In this document: piece after piece, positions 23,619-36,150 of the stretch
How positions within the stretch are numbered: the stretch's first letter is position 1
How the letters are laid out: each line of letters begins with the position of its first letter
Assembly (NCBI GenBank): GCA_963691705.1
Contig: OY829541.1
Coordinates: 15,804,564 to 15,868,563 of the forward strand
DNA length: 64,000 nucleotides
Origin: Viola odorata
Taxonomy: Eukaryota > Streptophyta > Magnoliopsida > Malpighiales > Violaceae
Reading direction: 5' to 3'
Made by a program: the position numbers and the translations under genes
Notes under the pieces: model-generated
What the model was told of the DNA's origin: nothing
Seen by the model: the letters and a program-made list of their open reading frames with translations, nothing else
Database searches by the model: none

Positions 23619-23987
23619 TTTTTTTTTTTTGAATAAGCTGATTTTTATTAAATAAGGTCATGAAGAGCATGACTGTCCTGCCTTAGATCCAACCTACATC
23701 TATACAACATAATAGATGTCGTTGATCCGCCCAAGAATTGCTTTGGCCAAGCTACTCGCTACTCGCTACACATTAAATCAGGCACCTATCTAGCGCTAAA
23801 CTACTCGACTGCTGTCTCCATAATTCTGGGACCCCATACAGCCAGCCAAGTCGGCGATTGAGCCATCTGGAGCGAGGAGTAGGGGAAGGATCTTTCATGT
23901 GCATGTGCCTATTGACTAAGAATGACGAAGATGGAGTGGAATAGCTGCTGACCACTGTAAGTGTGCTGTTGGAAGATATTAGATACT
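23619..23987 (-). mobile_element. Retroposon (LINE 3' end or SINE) with poly(A)
   Basis: On the minus strand a 369-bp insert ends in an A tract of 12 (T tract at 23619-23630), preceded by an AATAAAAATCAGC stretch. It is flanked by a 13-bp duplication AAGAGTGTGATTG at 23606-23618 and 23988-24000. Poly(A) plus a long target duplication indicates target-primed reverse transcription. The body is not recognised: it could be a 5'-truncated LINE, a SINE or a retroposed transcript. A 60-codon frame within it is not similar to anything I know. Confidence 0.8.
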
Positions 23988-24000
23988 AAGAGTGTGATTG

Positions 24001-24467
24001 CTATCCATTATATTTTAGGTCAGTTAATAATTTTCTGGTCTGAGCATAAAACTTAAATGACAAATATTATGAACGAGATGAAGTAATATTTTTAAGTATG
24101 AGCTATACGTATCTTTAACTTATAAGATCATAACTAATTATGTTCATACCAGGTCGGAGGTCGGTTAAAGAGAGTAAATTTAAGTACAAAAATAAGTTGT
24201 AAGCCAAAATCTCTTATTAGGGGACTAAGTTTAGATTTGATTATTTCACCACATTGTGTTTTGACTATTTTATACTCGAGCTGGACAAGATCCTCGAAGT
24301 ATGACAAACACTCTTATAAGTTTTAATGTAGTTGAACGTATACTCAGACCTCAAATGTAAAACCTTTTGTTAAGCTAGAACAAACTCCATGAGTTGATCA
24401 CCCGCTATTGATTTATTTTTTTGGGATTGTTTGATATTACTTGGGTGATTAAAAGCATTAAATAATA
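24001..24467. other. AT-rich spacer between retroposon and MITE
   Basis: No coding signal, RNA gene or repeat boundary is seen in these 467 bases. Confidence 0.4.
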
Positions 24468-24727
24468 CTCCCTCCGTCCTTCAATGTTTGTCGTTTTAGC
24501 TTTTGCTTTTACTGTTTCGACACGTATCTTAAAACGGTCGGTAGACTCACTATTTGAGACAATTTTGCTCCTAATTTTTTCTGGGAAGTACGTTAAGGAT
24601 TAACGTACGTTCACAAAAAATTTCGGATTTTTTGGGGGTCAAATAGTACCTCATCCGGCCTCCTCGATATGCGTTCCATACTGAATATTGGGATGCGAGG
24701 AAGACAAACATTGAAGGACAGAGGGAG
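24468..24727. mobile_element. Stowaway-like MITE (260 bp)
   Basis: Ends CTCCCTCCG and GAGGGAG with TA on both sides (24466-24467, 24728-24729). The central palindrome is TACGTTAAGGATTAACGTAC. It is clearly homologous along its length to the element at 33080 and more distantly to that at 8997. Confidence 0.87.
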
Positions 24728-24857
24728 TAGTAAATACTAATTTCGTGTACGCGCGATGTGTAAGTTTTGATTCTTTTTCCGTACTATTTTATGTTCTATT
24801 TCTGAAATTATTAGAGAGATCATTACGGTTAATAAATTTTAATTCTTATGGCATAGT

Positions 24858-25409
24858 TAGACCTGCTAATTAGATGGGCCGGACCGAGCTTATGCCTAAT
24901 TTTGCTAAGCCTTCTAAAAAATGAGACAGGCTGGGCTAGATCGGAACTTAAAAAGGCCAATTTTTACATGACCCAAACCAACCCTCTTACTAAATGGGCC
25001 GCCCATGGGTCAACGAACCGACCTGTTTAATTTTATATTAAAAAATGTAACATGATAGTTATCCTTTACGATTTATTAAAACCAGGAAGACTCTTGGCCA
25101 CTCCCGGTGTCTCAGCCCATCTGGATGCATCAAGTAGAATTAGATTCCTCTATCCTCGTAGGTTTCAGGCCACTTTTCAGTTAATGCCACCTAATCCATT
25201 TTTTTAGTATTGGACAAGAAAAATCAGGTCTGTTTACGCATTACATATTTTAGACTTACGCATCAGCAAATACATAAATGCGAGGAAAATGATATTTATA
25301 TGAATATATATAGTCACCATGCCGAGTCTGAAATTTGACGGCCCAAACCCGTTTATATAGAACATGCCTGGACTGGCCCTACAAACGACCCGTCCAGTTA
25401 GCAGGTTTA
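24858..25409. mobile_element. Probable old hAT-type element (552 bp)
   Basis: The left end TAGACCTGCTAATTAGATGG and the complement of the right end, TAAACCTGCTAACTGGACGG, form a degenerate terminal inverted repeat. Flanks GGCATAGT (24850-24857) and GGCATGAT (25410-25417) match at 6 of 8 positions, as expected for an old 8-bp duplication. The termini are GC-rich, the centre AT-rich, and there is no coding region. Confidence 0.6.
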
Positions 25410-25417
25410 GGCATGAT

Positions 25418-26040
25418 ATTCACTTCTATTTAGTTCTTACTTATTATTTTAATTTTATTATTATTATAACTTTTTTTTCAATTAATACTATACTACACAT
25501 AAAAAAAAAGATACAATAGCGAACGTGATAGGATAACAAGTGTAACCCATTAAGTAATAATTACATGAGCAATAATACTATAATAAACAATATATTATAA
25601 ATATTTTCACTATTAATACATTTTGATTATTAATTATTTAGTTTTATTATTATAATTAAAAAATATAACATATTGCATAAACATATACAAAGATTAACAA
25701 TAAAAATGAAATTTACTGATAAATAAAAAAAAAATGATCTTGTAAATATATTTCTATTATTAAAAAATGTTTTAATACTATAAAATATCATTAGTCAAAT
25801 TAGTCGCTCAAGTGTAAAACTAGTTAAATCATGATACAAATAATGCATTGTAGTTCAATATTAGGTAGTGAATATTTTTATGACGTAATTTATGGGTTCT
25901 CGATCTATTAATAATTAATAATGTAATTATTTGTTTTTAAAAAAAAAGGAAAAGAAGAAAATAATGATAACCATAAAGATGGTGATGAGTGATGATGTTG
26001 TTGTAGTTGAATTTGGAAGGTCCACATGAACGAAACCAAT
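25418..26040. other. AT-rich intergenic DNA
   Basis: Strongly AT-rich sequence with A and T runs. No gene or repeat boundary is seen. It probably includes the distal upstream region of the membrane-protein gene. Confidence 0.4.
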
Positions 26041-26044
26041 TCAG

Positions 26045-26099
26045 AGCCCAATTTCATAAAATTCTGGTAATGGCCCAACAATTATTATGGGAAAGCCCA
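26045..26099 (+). promoter_or_regulatory. Three site II elements upstream of the membrane-protein gene
   Basis: AGCCCA (26045-26050), GGCCCA (26072-26077) and AGCCCA (26094-26099) are TGGGCY motifs on the minus strand within 55 bp, a typical plant housekeeping promoter arrangement. They lie about 100-150 nt before the ATG at 26196. This argues that the in-frame ATG at 26007 is outside the transcript. Confidence 0.5.
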
Positions 26100-26195
26100 T
26101 ACTATACCAAACACTTATTCAAATTTCAAGGCTCAAACACCGAGACTTTCTTGCTGGGGTGCGAAAGAGAATCCAACACCGAAAACACAAAAAAA

Positions 26196-29100
26196 ATGAT
26201 TTCTCCAAGGCCAGCATCTGAAGATCGAGCATCTCAACATTTCAGGTAATGACACCTCATCTTCGCTCACAAATCCTAATTCGAGCTCCCCTCTTGCGTC
26301 CATCTTCTCTAGTTCTTGTGTGTTTGTCTTCTAGCATGTTTGGTTTGGAATAATCAAGTATATCGGGTTTGCCCCACTCCGCATAAAATCTCTCCTACTT
26401 GTTTGGATTTTAGAGCTTACGGAACGGTTACATGTGCATTTGCAATGCTGGAATTTTGGTTTTGATACTCCACGTAACTCTAAAGCTCTGTTTGCTTCCA
26501 TGCTGTGTAATTTTAGCTGTTTGGTTTAGAATGATCAAGTGTTGTGCTAGCTTGGCTCCCCAAGCTGCTTAGAGTTTAGAGCTTAGATAGTGAGTTAGTG
26601 TACATATGGCAATATTTTTACAATTTGGTTTTGCCAACTGCAATGATTGTACAAGCTCCCTGGTTTTTCTTTGAAATTGAGTCATCCGTGACGATTTTCT
26701 GTGTATATGTACTTTTTTCTCCGGTCTGTAGGCACACTCCTTTGCAGATAATCCATGTGATTGGGAACTTCTTAAGGATATGGTCAGTTTATTCCATGTA
26801 TCGATATTTGACTCAAACTGGAGCCTCTGTACTACTTTTTATATTCTGCTGTTTGGTTCCGTCTTCCATCATCTTTTTAGCTATACAGAAGCCTTGGAAG
26901 GGGAGACCACTCTCGAATCAACAGGTTATTTATGAACTCATGCCTTCTCTTTTACTGGAATACAAGGGGTGAAGAAACATATTTGTCATTATCTGCTTCT
27001 TAAAATCTTGTTATGTGTTGTTGTGTTCAGGTAGTCCCATCTATCATAAATGGAGCAATAACAGCTTTGTACTTCATCTTGTGGGGAAAGGGCCTCAAGT
27101 CATGTGGACCAGTTAGGTGAGTCTGCACCAGAAAAATGGTTTTTTTCATTTGAAAAGGAAAAAAGAAAAAAGAAAATCTGAGAAAGAGCTAACTGACTGT
27201 TGCATTAGTGTTTGAAGTGCTTTTCAAATTGTGAATCTGTTGAGCGACATACAATCTATAGGAATAACAGAGAATGCAGATTATAGATCAAGTTTGTTTA
27301 AACAGAATTTCTTTCAGTGGGAGTTCAGAATAACTCTAGAAGTTTCAAATTTCTATCTTATTTTGTGATGGGTAGTGTCTAGTAGAATGTATTTTTCTGT
27401 TTTCTTCCATTTCACTGCTGATACATTAATATTTTAGGTCTTGAAGCACTTCCAATTCAACTCTTAAAATATTACCTTAACATTTAAATTTCATACAAAA
27501 TCAGTTAGTATCAAAAGAACCTAAAATTGATAAAGAAGGTTTTGCTAACATTCTCTGAAACTACGCAAGCCAGAGACTTGTTTCTTTCTGTTCTTCTAAG
27601 TTTCATCCCTGATTTAACCAATCTATGATCCATTTATTGACGATCTGACATAAACTCTTTCAGTTGGCAATCTATTTGAAGCCTAGTTTCTAATCTCTTG
27701 GGGTTTTAATAGCTTGTGTAGGTAACTGCTCCATTGTTTTTGATTTTGAGTACCAAATACTAGTATTGTTATTTGGCCTTCCCATTTCCACTTCCATGAC
27801 ATGTTGTGGATCTGGAAATTTGATAGCATATCAGATTTTTTGGCTAATTAATACGCTACGAGTTTGATGCAAGTGCAATCAAAACATGTAAAAGGCATCA
27901 GTTTAATTTTCCTCTGCTCATTGCAACCAACACTGATTGTTTCAAGTCTTATTCTTCATATCTGTCCCCTACTTCTCATTCTTCTTTTGTCTTTGTTTTC
28001 ATTAAACAAATGCCACAGTCATGGTCTTCCTTTTGATTTGGGCAACCCAATTTTCAACTCTTTTAAACTCGGTAACTTAATTTGAATGAGTGTTTACTTA
28101 GTTATTCATTGTAAGCATTAGGGTTATGTTTTATTTAGTGAAAATGCTGAAAACTATATTTGCTAACAATAAATCTTTTTTACAAATGCATGGCAATGGC
28201 GACGTCTTCAGGCTTGACACCACCCATTGCCATGATATAAGACTAATGGGATTGGTATATGCATACTTTTTTCTGTGGCATGGAGGCTGTTTACATGAAT
28301 TTTGTTGGCTTTTATTTTATGTTATTGTTTTCACGGAGGAAACTTGATGTAGAACTAATCTGAGGTCAAAAGTTTGAACTTAAATAGGAAAGTGGTTCAG
28401 GTTTTGCACATTGTCCTGTAGTGGTGCTTACGTCGAGGTTAAAGGACAAGAATGTACCTATTGGCTTACAGGAAACAGATTCTACTAGCTGGAACTTCTT
28501 GGTGGCAAAGAAGTTCAACCCTCTAACTTCCATTTGATACTTTGGCGGTGCTTAACTGTGAGAGTCTTTCCCAGGACTCTTTATGACATAAAATGGATCA
28601 AAAGATGTGAAATGTAAAGGAGGCTGGAAACATCATAGGGAATGCAAGCTGGAAATGTCATAGAGAATTAATATAATAAGATCAAGAAAATGAAATAGAG
28701 ATAGAACAGGCTATGCTGGACAAGAAACAGTGAGGATAGATTTAACTGAGAATAGGCACTATGCTGTCCCTTGAAATTGGCATTAAGGGATTTGTATGTT
28801 CTAACTGGCACAATAGATTTATGGGTTCTAGAATTAGCATAAGAATCCATCTGGCATGAAAAGGTTTTCGGGTTTTTGAGTTAGCATAAGAACTAAGTTG
28901 AGAACTCTATTTCAGTTTCATTTCAATTATCAACTGTGACCTTACAATTTATCCAGTGACTAACTTGGATTATCTTTGTCGAAACTAAAAAATTCTGCTT
29001 ATTCCATTCCCAAAAGTTTTTGTCAAAGTTATCTGATTCAATCTTTATTCTTGCACCTCTTGCTTCCATCTATTGATCACCTCAATAGCAGTCTCTGTCG

Positions 29101-32100
29101 CTAACTTCCTTCTGACTTTTCTTTATTTTCTTTCTTCACTTTCCAAGGACTGAGAGAAGTTTCTATTTCTTTAACTTGCATATGGATGTTCTGTTTTTGC
29201 GCATACTCTGATTGAGTGACAATTCAGATTTTCCTCCTAAAAAAATACAATTCTTAAAATAGGGATAATCTGAGTAATTTTAGCATGGGTCTTTCATCTT
29301 TTGTGGCCCAAGTGCTGGGTTACACTACACAGTCAATTTAAGAATCACATTCCAAGGAAAAACTCTTGACTTGCCTACAATCACCAAAATTTCTATGCTT
29401 CATTGAATTTACAGAAATTGTGACTGTCTGCTTTCAACTTCCCTATATAACTTGTTTTTTTCACTTCTTATACAAGGTTTCTTCATTTTGAACTTTTTGT
29501 TTTGAGGGACAAACAATTTTTTGAAGTACAGAAACAAGTCACCAAGGCCACTAAAGATGTTGCCGAGTGTTGATTATATTGTTCTGATAAGTGTTAATGT
29601 TGTTAGAACTCGGGTTATGCTACAGTCGCTTGCAAGCCAAGGAAGTTGTGTTTCCTTTAGAAACCGTTTGTATGACCCCTATAGTTTTAAAACTTGTTCT
29701 TGATGAACTATGAAACTTTGAGCCTACTCTGCTTACTCTGCTTACCTTCATTTTTCTGATTGATTTGTTTTGCCACTCTTAATAGAATGGATTTTCCATG
29801 GATTTAGTTGGTACTGACCCTAGCTGTTATGCTTAATTTGATTCAAAGGGGCATTACCACATCCTTTTGATCCTTTCCTTATTTTTTGTAATATGAGATC
29901 TCTCCTTTTGCTCCCAGTCTGCATTTCATTGGTCAGTCAATTTATTCATCTTTCTGGTTCTAGAGCTATCTTGGCGGAGTATTCTGGAGCAGTTCTTGGA
30001 GTGTTGTCTGCAGCATTATATGGACGAGGGAGCCATGTTTGGAAAAAGGTAACCATCGCCATGCTTTTGAGCATTTACCATTTGAGAGTTTTATTCTTGC
30101 ATCAGTTTTTGTGATAGGCGTCGTATCTTAGGAATATTGACACCTAAAAATAGATGCCAATATTTTTGCATTCTTCACTAGTATTTGATACCTTAAAAAG
30201 ATTCTAAGTTGGCTTCGTGAAAGTTCGTGTACATTTGTAGAGGCTGTTAGATTTTCCGGGTCATTAGGTTCTAAATATATGTATGATGATTATCAGTAAT
30301 GTATTTATTTCACATATTTTGGTCTGCAGCAGATGGCCATTGTTATCATGATGCTGATTTGGAAGACTAATTATTTCATTTGCTCTTATATTATACCAGG
30401 CTGGGGGGCTCATTGCAATGTTGGCATCTTTCTACTTCTTATCTCAAGGGTGGGCCATGACTAGATATTCACCTATTTATATCCTTGTGTAATAGACCCA
30501 TTGAAAATTTTGCTTGTTATTATGCTTGGTGATTTAGTATATCTATGTACTTCTATGCTAGCCTTTTTAATGTAGTTCAATTCTCAAACATTGTGTCAAG
30601 CTTGTTGTTAACTTAATTTGAAAAACCATTTCAAGCTAGCCTAGATACAGAGAATCAGACAGAAACAGTTTTGGGTATGAAGGAAATGGTGATTCCAATC
30701 CTTGCTGGAATTTTATCGGCTTTAAGAAGAGTGATCGCACGGCGTGTATCTCTCAAGGTATTTAATGTCCATTTTTCTGCTTTATTGTTTGCTAGTTGCA
30801 TTTGCAAAATATTCCAATTTACTAGCGTGCTCTTATATGGGCTTTGCTTTTTCTTTCAACCTTAATTTAATGTTCCTGAATTGTTTGGTCATTCTTTGTA
30901 TTCAGAATCAACTTAAAAGGAGGCTTAATGCCATAACCATCACTTCTGCAACATGTTTCCTATTTCCTGTGGCTATGTGGGACTTTATAATAGTATGTTA
31001 TAATCTCTTAATTTTTTGTCCTATGCTTATCTTTAGTATGCCAAGATGCTTGTTAAAGCATTCCCTTTCCAAATCCTCATGGAACTTAGATTTAATTGAA
31101 AATTGCTTCCCTGATCCTTTTGCTATCTTTGATGTACTTCAGGGATCAACTTCTGGCAGCAGCATAGCGCTTCCATTTTCTGCTTGGGCATTTTTTAGCA
31201 CTATTCTGTTTGGAGTTATCTTGATATTCTATATTGACAGTATTGCAGAAGAGAGGTACTTCCTGTTGATTATTGCTTTGATCATGTTCTATGCTTTTCA
31301 CTTTCACTGTGGTCCAGTAGTTTTTCACAATTAAGCGTTGTATGTGAAGATACATGCTCAAGCTTTTCTTATGAGCCACATTTGATGGCACTCCTCAAGA
31401 GGCTCTGTATGGTTTTGCCATCTATATGATCTTCCTGCTAAATACTTTCTGATCTGATCAGTTTGTTTTTAGTGGTGAGATCAAGGATAACATGTGATGT
31501 GTTCATGAGAGATAATGGTGTTGACTTATCTGTTTGCTCTTTTCATAGACCTTGGCATATTTATGGAAGTTCCATTAGATGATAGATTTATATGAAGTAT
31601 GCCTTTAATGCGTTTGAGGTAGTTAGCTGGTTCTTATTGTGTTCATGAGAGTCTAGAGGAAGATATCATAAAATTAATGATATTATTGAAGACAGACCTA
31701 TTTTAGTAACTTAATACCATAATTCACTGGGTTCCCTTTTCTAAACCAAATGTATGACAGGGATCTCTATTGAAATACGGTTCTAAGGCTGTGAGGTCTG
31801 TCCTTTTGGCCCATGGGAGCTCCTATGCTCTATGTTTGTTGTCAGTCATCTTAATTGTACTTTTCTAATGTAATAATCAGCATCATGTATGGTCAAGAGG
31901 AATATTTTTTATGCTGTTATGGCAGACAATTCTTCTGTTCGGTTAGCATGTCTCATAAGCTGTATCTATCATGCTTAGGCTTGTGTGTTACTGAGTTCTG
32001 AATTTTTACCAAATGATTTTTCTTCCTACTACTTTTTTCCCCGATAATTTTGTTAGTATGCTCTTAGTTTAGGATATTTTGTGTCTAGCTGTTACTTAAT

Positions 32101-32564
32101 TCAAGTTGTACTTGTATGTTACAAATTTGACACTGCTCAAACCGTTCCTCTAGTCATGACAAATTTATCGTGGCTACTAAACGATAAAAATATTCTTCTC
32201 TGTTTGTAGATTGCACATGGTTTTCTCCTCTCCAAGGCATTTAATGGTAGCTGGGGGATGCATCATTATCATGGAGGTTGTGTATAAGATGGACTTCTCT
32301 TTACCAGGATTCATCATTTGCACCTTAATTTTGGGCTTTGGTATGCGCAAAACCTCCCACCCCTTGTCTCGTGTTTTACACTGCAAACTGTTAAAGATTG
32401 TTGCCACAGATTACCTCATCGTTTGACATACTTTATGTGCAATTGCTGTAGGGATTTACGAGGCATCTTCTTTGGATCGAAATAAGAAGGGATCTTTGCA
32501 GCATTCAGACCTCTCAAATGGGATTTTGGAAGATAATATTGAGATGGCTTCTCTCCCTACATGA
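26196..32564 (+). CDS. Multi-spanning membrane protein, ZnT5/MTP12 N-half-like
   Basis: Ten coding exons: 26196-26245, 26732-26924, 27031-27116, 29964-30048, 30400-30449, 30640-30757, 30906-30992, 31143-31255, 32210-32340 and 32452-32564, phases consistent, 341 residues. About nine or ten hydrophobic segments are visible, for example near 47-68, 82-100, 110-130, 170-187, 203-223, 235-255 and 290-309. Conserved-looking stretches are HTPLQIIHVIGNFLRIWS, LAEYSGAVLGVLSAALYG and MKEMVIPILAGILSALRR. From memory it resembles the membrane region that precedes the cation-efflux domain in ZnT5/MTP12-type zinc transporters, and the fold recalls drug/metabolite (nucleotide-sugar) transporters. The protein stops at EMASLPT, so the cation-efflux domain with its zinc-site histidines is absent. 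Function is therefore open: a Golgi/secretory-pathway scaffold or carrier is a guess. Intron 3 is 2.8 kb with nothing recognisable. The exon 5/6 join (30449/30640) is the least certain. Confidence 0.72.
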
Positions 32565-33079
32565 ATGAACTCTGCCATCCTTTTCTCTCAAAGGTTGCAC
32601 AAGTTACACAACACATCAAGGTGGAAAACGCAGCAAGTTAACGTAGGTTTCCATTTTATTAATCAATCATTTGATCTCGTTTTCTTTTGAGGTAAATGAA
32701 AGATTTCCTCCCTCTGGGGAGAAACTACTAGAATCCATATTCTGACGTACATTAACCAGCCACTAGCAGATTCTTTAACTTTTTTTTTCCTTTTCAAATT
32801 CAGGTGTAAAAGTCATGTAAGTTCCTTTTCCTGTATTCTGCTGAGATGCTGTATATGCATTTCAAGAAATAATCATTTCGAGGAGTAGCTGATTAGTCAT
32901 AGTTGAGAGGATACGTGAGGAGAGACTAGCTAATAATTATGCACTAGTTTCTTAAAGATGGATGGTGATGATGTACTGGATATTCCAGGATGAGCAGGAA
33001 TCTTTTTTGATCATGGTGGAATGGTAATTACTCATTTCATTTTCCCAGATATAGCACTCTCTAAAACCCTTATCAGTTA
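32565..33079 (+). other. 3' UTR and spacer after the membrane-protein gene
   Basis: Non-coding. It probably holds the 3' UTR of the upstream gene. No repeat is seen until the MITE at 33080. Confidence 0.45.
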
Positions 33080-33341
33080 CTCCCTTCGTCCCCTATATTA
33101 AACGTCGTTTTAGCTTTTACTTTTACTGTTTCAGAACGTATCTTAAAACGGTCGGAACAGTCACTATTTGAGACAATTTTGACCCGAATTTTTTCTCGGA
33201 AGTACGTTAAGGATTAACGTACGTTCGAAAAAAAGTACGGAATTTTTTGGGGTCAAATAGTGCTTCATCCGGCCTCTTCGATATATGTTCCTTACTGAAT
33301 ATTGGGATGTGAGAAAGACATTTAATTAGGGACGGAGGGAG
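33080..33341. mobile_element. Stowaway-like MITE (262 bp)
   Basis: Ends CTCCCTTCGTCCC and GGGACGGAGGGAG with TA on both sides (33078-33079, 33342-33343). The centre shares TACGTTAAGGATTAACGTAC with the 24468 copy, and long blocks such as TATCTTAAAACGGTCGG are identical between the two. It lies about 515 bp past the stop codon of the membrane-protein gene. Confidence 0.88.
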
Positions 33342-34114
33342 TATATCACTATCACTTTGCAATATGGCGCCTTTTTGTTTAGCAGATTAAAAACAGGAGG
33401 ACAATGATAAGGGAGGTGAGGTGAGGTGACGGTATGTGAAATTACGTGGCCGTCACTCGGAGGTAACTCCATACATGTATTTTCTCTCCTAGTGGCAGCC
33501 ATGAGCTAGTATAAGAGGCTCATTAGCGGGTAAAAAGATGATCAAAATTATAAACTTAAAATCAAATCAATGGGCTAGTTGTTAATAACGCCACCCAATT
33601 AAAAAGAGTAACGATTTTTGGTTGTACCAAGTCTAAAATAGAGTGGATTTATTTTTTGTGCCTTGATTTTTTTACGTATAAATTAAAATTATATTCTTGA
33701 TGCTTTGAATATTTTTCAAGTTTTTTTTTTTAAATTTTCCATTTATATATAGGAATAGAAAAAAGAGATTAGAAACAACATTTCTTACCTCAACAACCAA
33801 GAAAAGAAGATATTAAAATAAAAGAATAAAATTGGGATATGAATGGAATATAATGAAATGGAGCTATTTTGAGGTTTCCTAGGAAATGAGGTGCGAAACG
33901 AAGACACTAAAGAAGTTTCGGGGATTAACCCATTTTTTTATTTATACAAATATTGATACTAAAAATAAAATATGATGATTATTTAAAAATTTGACGGAAT
34001 CCCTCGAATCAAATAAAAACAAAATAGATAAGATAAGATTTCGAATTCAAATCATCTTATCTGTATTTCTATCTAAATAAAAAAATAATTAAAAACACTC
34101 ACGAACCACCCTTA
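33342..34114. other. AT-rich spacer
   Basis: No coding signal. A GAGGTGAGGTGAG stretch lies near 33415-33430. Nothing else is recognised up to the boundary of element A. Confidence 0.4.
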
Positions 34115-35390
34115 GTGCCTGTGTTGGCATTCTGATTTGGTACCAGGAAGTTGGTTACAAAAACCAGAATGCCAAAAAAAGTGTTTGGTAACACTCTTTT
34201 TGAACCAACTTCTAAAGAAGTTGGTTCAAAAAACCAAAGAAAACAAGGGTTTATACGCTGGTGAGGAGAGCTCCAGTGGTTGAAACCAATGGTTTCAGCC
34301 AAAACACGCGAAGGAGTTTCAATTTAAATGAAACTTTCGAAATCCAAAAATACCCCTGGGTATTTATTTCATCGCACGGATTTTTTCTTCTTCTTTCTCA
34401 AGTTTTTCCAAGAATTCTCTCTCCTCAAACCAGACCTCTCACCTCAAAATCTAATTTCCTCTTGGAAAATCACTCAAATTTTCTCTGAATCCTCTCAAAA
34501 TTTGACCAAACATTACCTACATCCATTTAAACAAAACCCAACAATTTATTTCGAAATCCATCCGTAAAATCACTCTCAAATCAAAAACCCCCAATTTCAA
34601 AACCCTAACCCCCAAATTCGATTTTTTACCCTATAATCCTTCTTCTTCTAGCCTCACACCGGCGCCGACCCTTATACAGAGAGAGAGAGGTGTCTGAGTT
34701 CCAAGGTGAATACCCAAAAACTTGATGTGATGTGTTTTCATTCTTCTTTGTTTTCTGAATTTATCTTTATTTTTTTTCATTCCAAGGTCTGAAGGTTTTT
34801 TACCCTGGGAAAACATTAATGTTAATAGTTATTATTATTGTATGAGAAATTTAATGTTAGGTGTCCATTTGCTTTTTCATTAACCTTGTAGAAATTTATA
34901 TTTAATAATTTGTTTGAAATGATCTTTTGCTGCCGATTTGATGCTTATTTATGTTGTTGGATTAGTACTTATATAGCTGTCCAATTTAGGGTCATTTTTC
35001 TGTCGAATTAATGCTCATTTTGCTGCCGATTTGTTGCTTGAACTGATGCTTAAAAGTCATGATTGGAGACCTATTACGCACATACTGATACAAAATTGTC
35101 GTTTTCGTTTCCTGCCATGTTTAGCCTAAATAAATTAATAAAAAGCTCCGCTGGTTTTCCCATGATTTTTGTTCATTTTATTATGCTTCGTTACACCATT
35201 TACATTTCGTACCATGTTTTTAACACCAGAGCACCATTTCGTACCATGTTTTTAAAACCAAACCACCTTTTTGATTTTTGGGTCTGTTTAATTATCAAAG
35301 TTTTGATCTTTTGCTGTTTTTTGTTCATTCATAATTTCATATCATTGAAAAATGTTTAACTTGTGCAAGCTAATTTTTTAGGTTGTCAGT

Positions 35391-36148
35391 ATGGTGATGG
35401 CTGCTGATGTTGTCCATAACAAGGAGATGATGGTACCTAAGAACCTAAGACAGCATCTTGCAGTAGCTGTTAGGAGTATCCAGTGGAGCTATGCAGTTTT
35501 CTGGTCATTTGTCTGCTACAAAAGAAAGGTATATGCAGTTTTTTTCCAATCCAACTACTTACTCTTTTTCTCCTAAATAATCTTAGTTGTAGTCCTATTC
35601 TTGTTTATTAAGCTTCCACATGTAGGTGTTTCTACTTTCTGCAAGTGTTTTTAGGTCAGTGGATTGCTCAAAACGGGAAATTTCCCTTTTAGTGAAATTT
35701 CTATTCCTTCAAGTACAATTTGTTGATCCCACTAATTGTTACTTGCAAAATGATTGTTGCTGATAGTAAAAAGTTAAATAAAAGGCTGTTGTGAAAGGTT
35801 TAACTTCTTCTAAAGAGATCCTTTTATCCACCATGCTTTATGTTCAAATGGGTTGTGTCATGAGTGATAATTTTTTAGTTTTTTCAGCGGGGAACTGAAA
35901 TGGGTTGATGGGTACTACAATGGAGACGTCAAGACTAGGAAGACAGTACAATCTATGGAATTTAAAGTCGATAAAATAGGCTTGCGGAGGAGTGAGCAAT
36001 TGAGAGAACTTTTTCTGTGTCTCCATGAAGGTGAAGGTGAGCTTGACCGAGAGGAGAGGCCTCGTGCTGCCTTGTCACCTGAGGATCTCTCAGATGCAGA
36101 GTGGTATTACGTGGTCTGTATGTCCTTTACATTCGATCGTGGTGAAGG
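35391..36148 (+). pseudogene. 5' fragment of a GL3/EGL3-type bHLH gene, frameshifted
   Basis: Two exon-like pieces match the N-terminal MYC/bHLH interaction domain of subgroup IIIf regulators (GL3, EGL3, TT8, MYC1), which pair with R2R3-MYB and WD40 proteins for anthocyanin and trichome control. Piece one (35391-35528) reads NLRQHLAVAVRSIQWSYAVF; piece two (35888-36148) reads ELKWVDGYYNGDVKTRKTV and then RSEQLRELF and AALSPEDLSDAEWYYVVCMS. Piece one ends in phase 0, but piece two needs two carried bases. A one-base insertion near 35500-35512, just after FWSF, explains this. The DNA-binding bHLH domain and the rest are missing. It lies wholly inside element A. Confidence 0.8.
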
Positions 36149-36150
36149 GT

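Noticed and set aside
26007..26195. In-frame upstream ATG that would add 63 residues to the membrane protein
   Set aside because: The region contains the site II promoter motifs and the added residues look like translated promoter; the ATG at 26196 fits the exon better.
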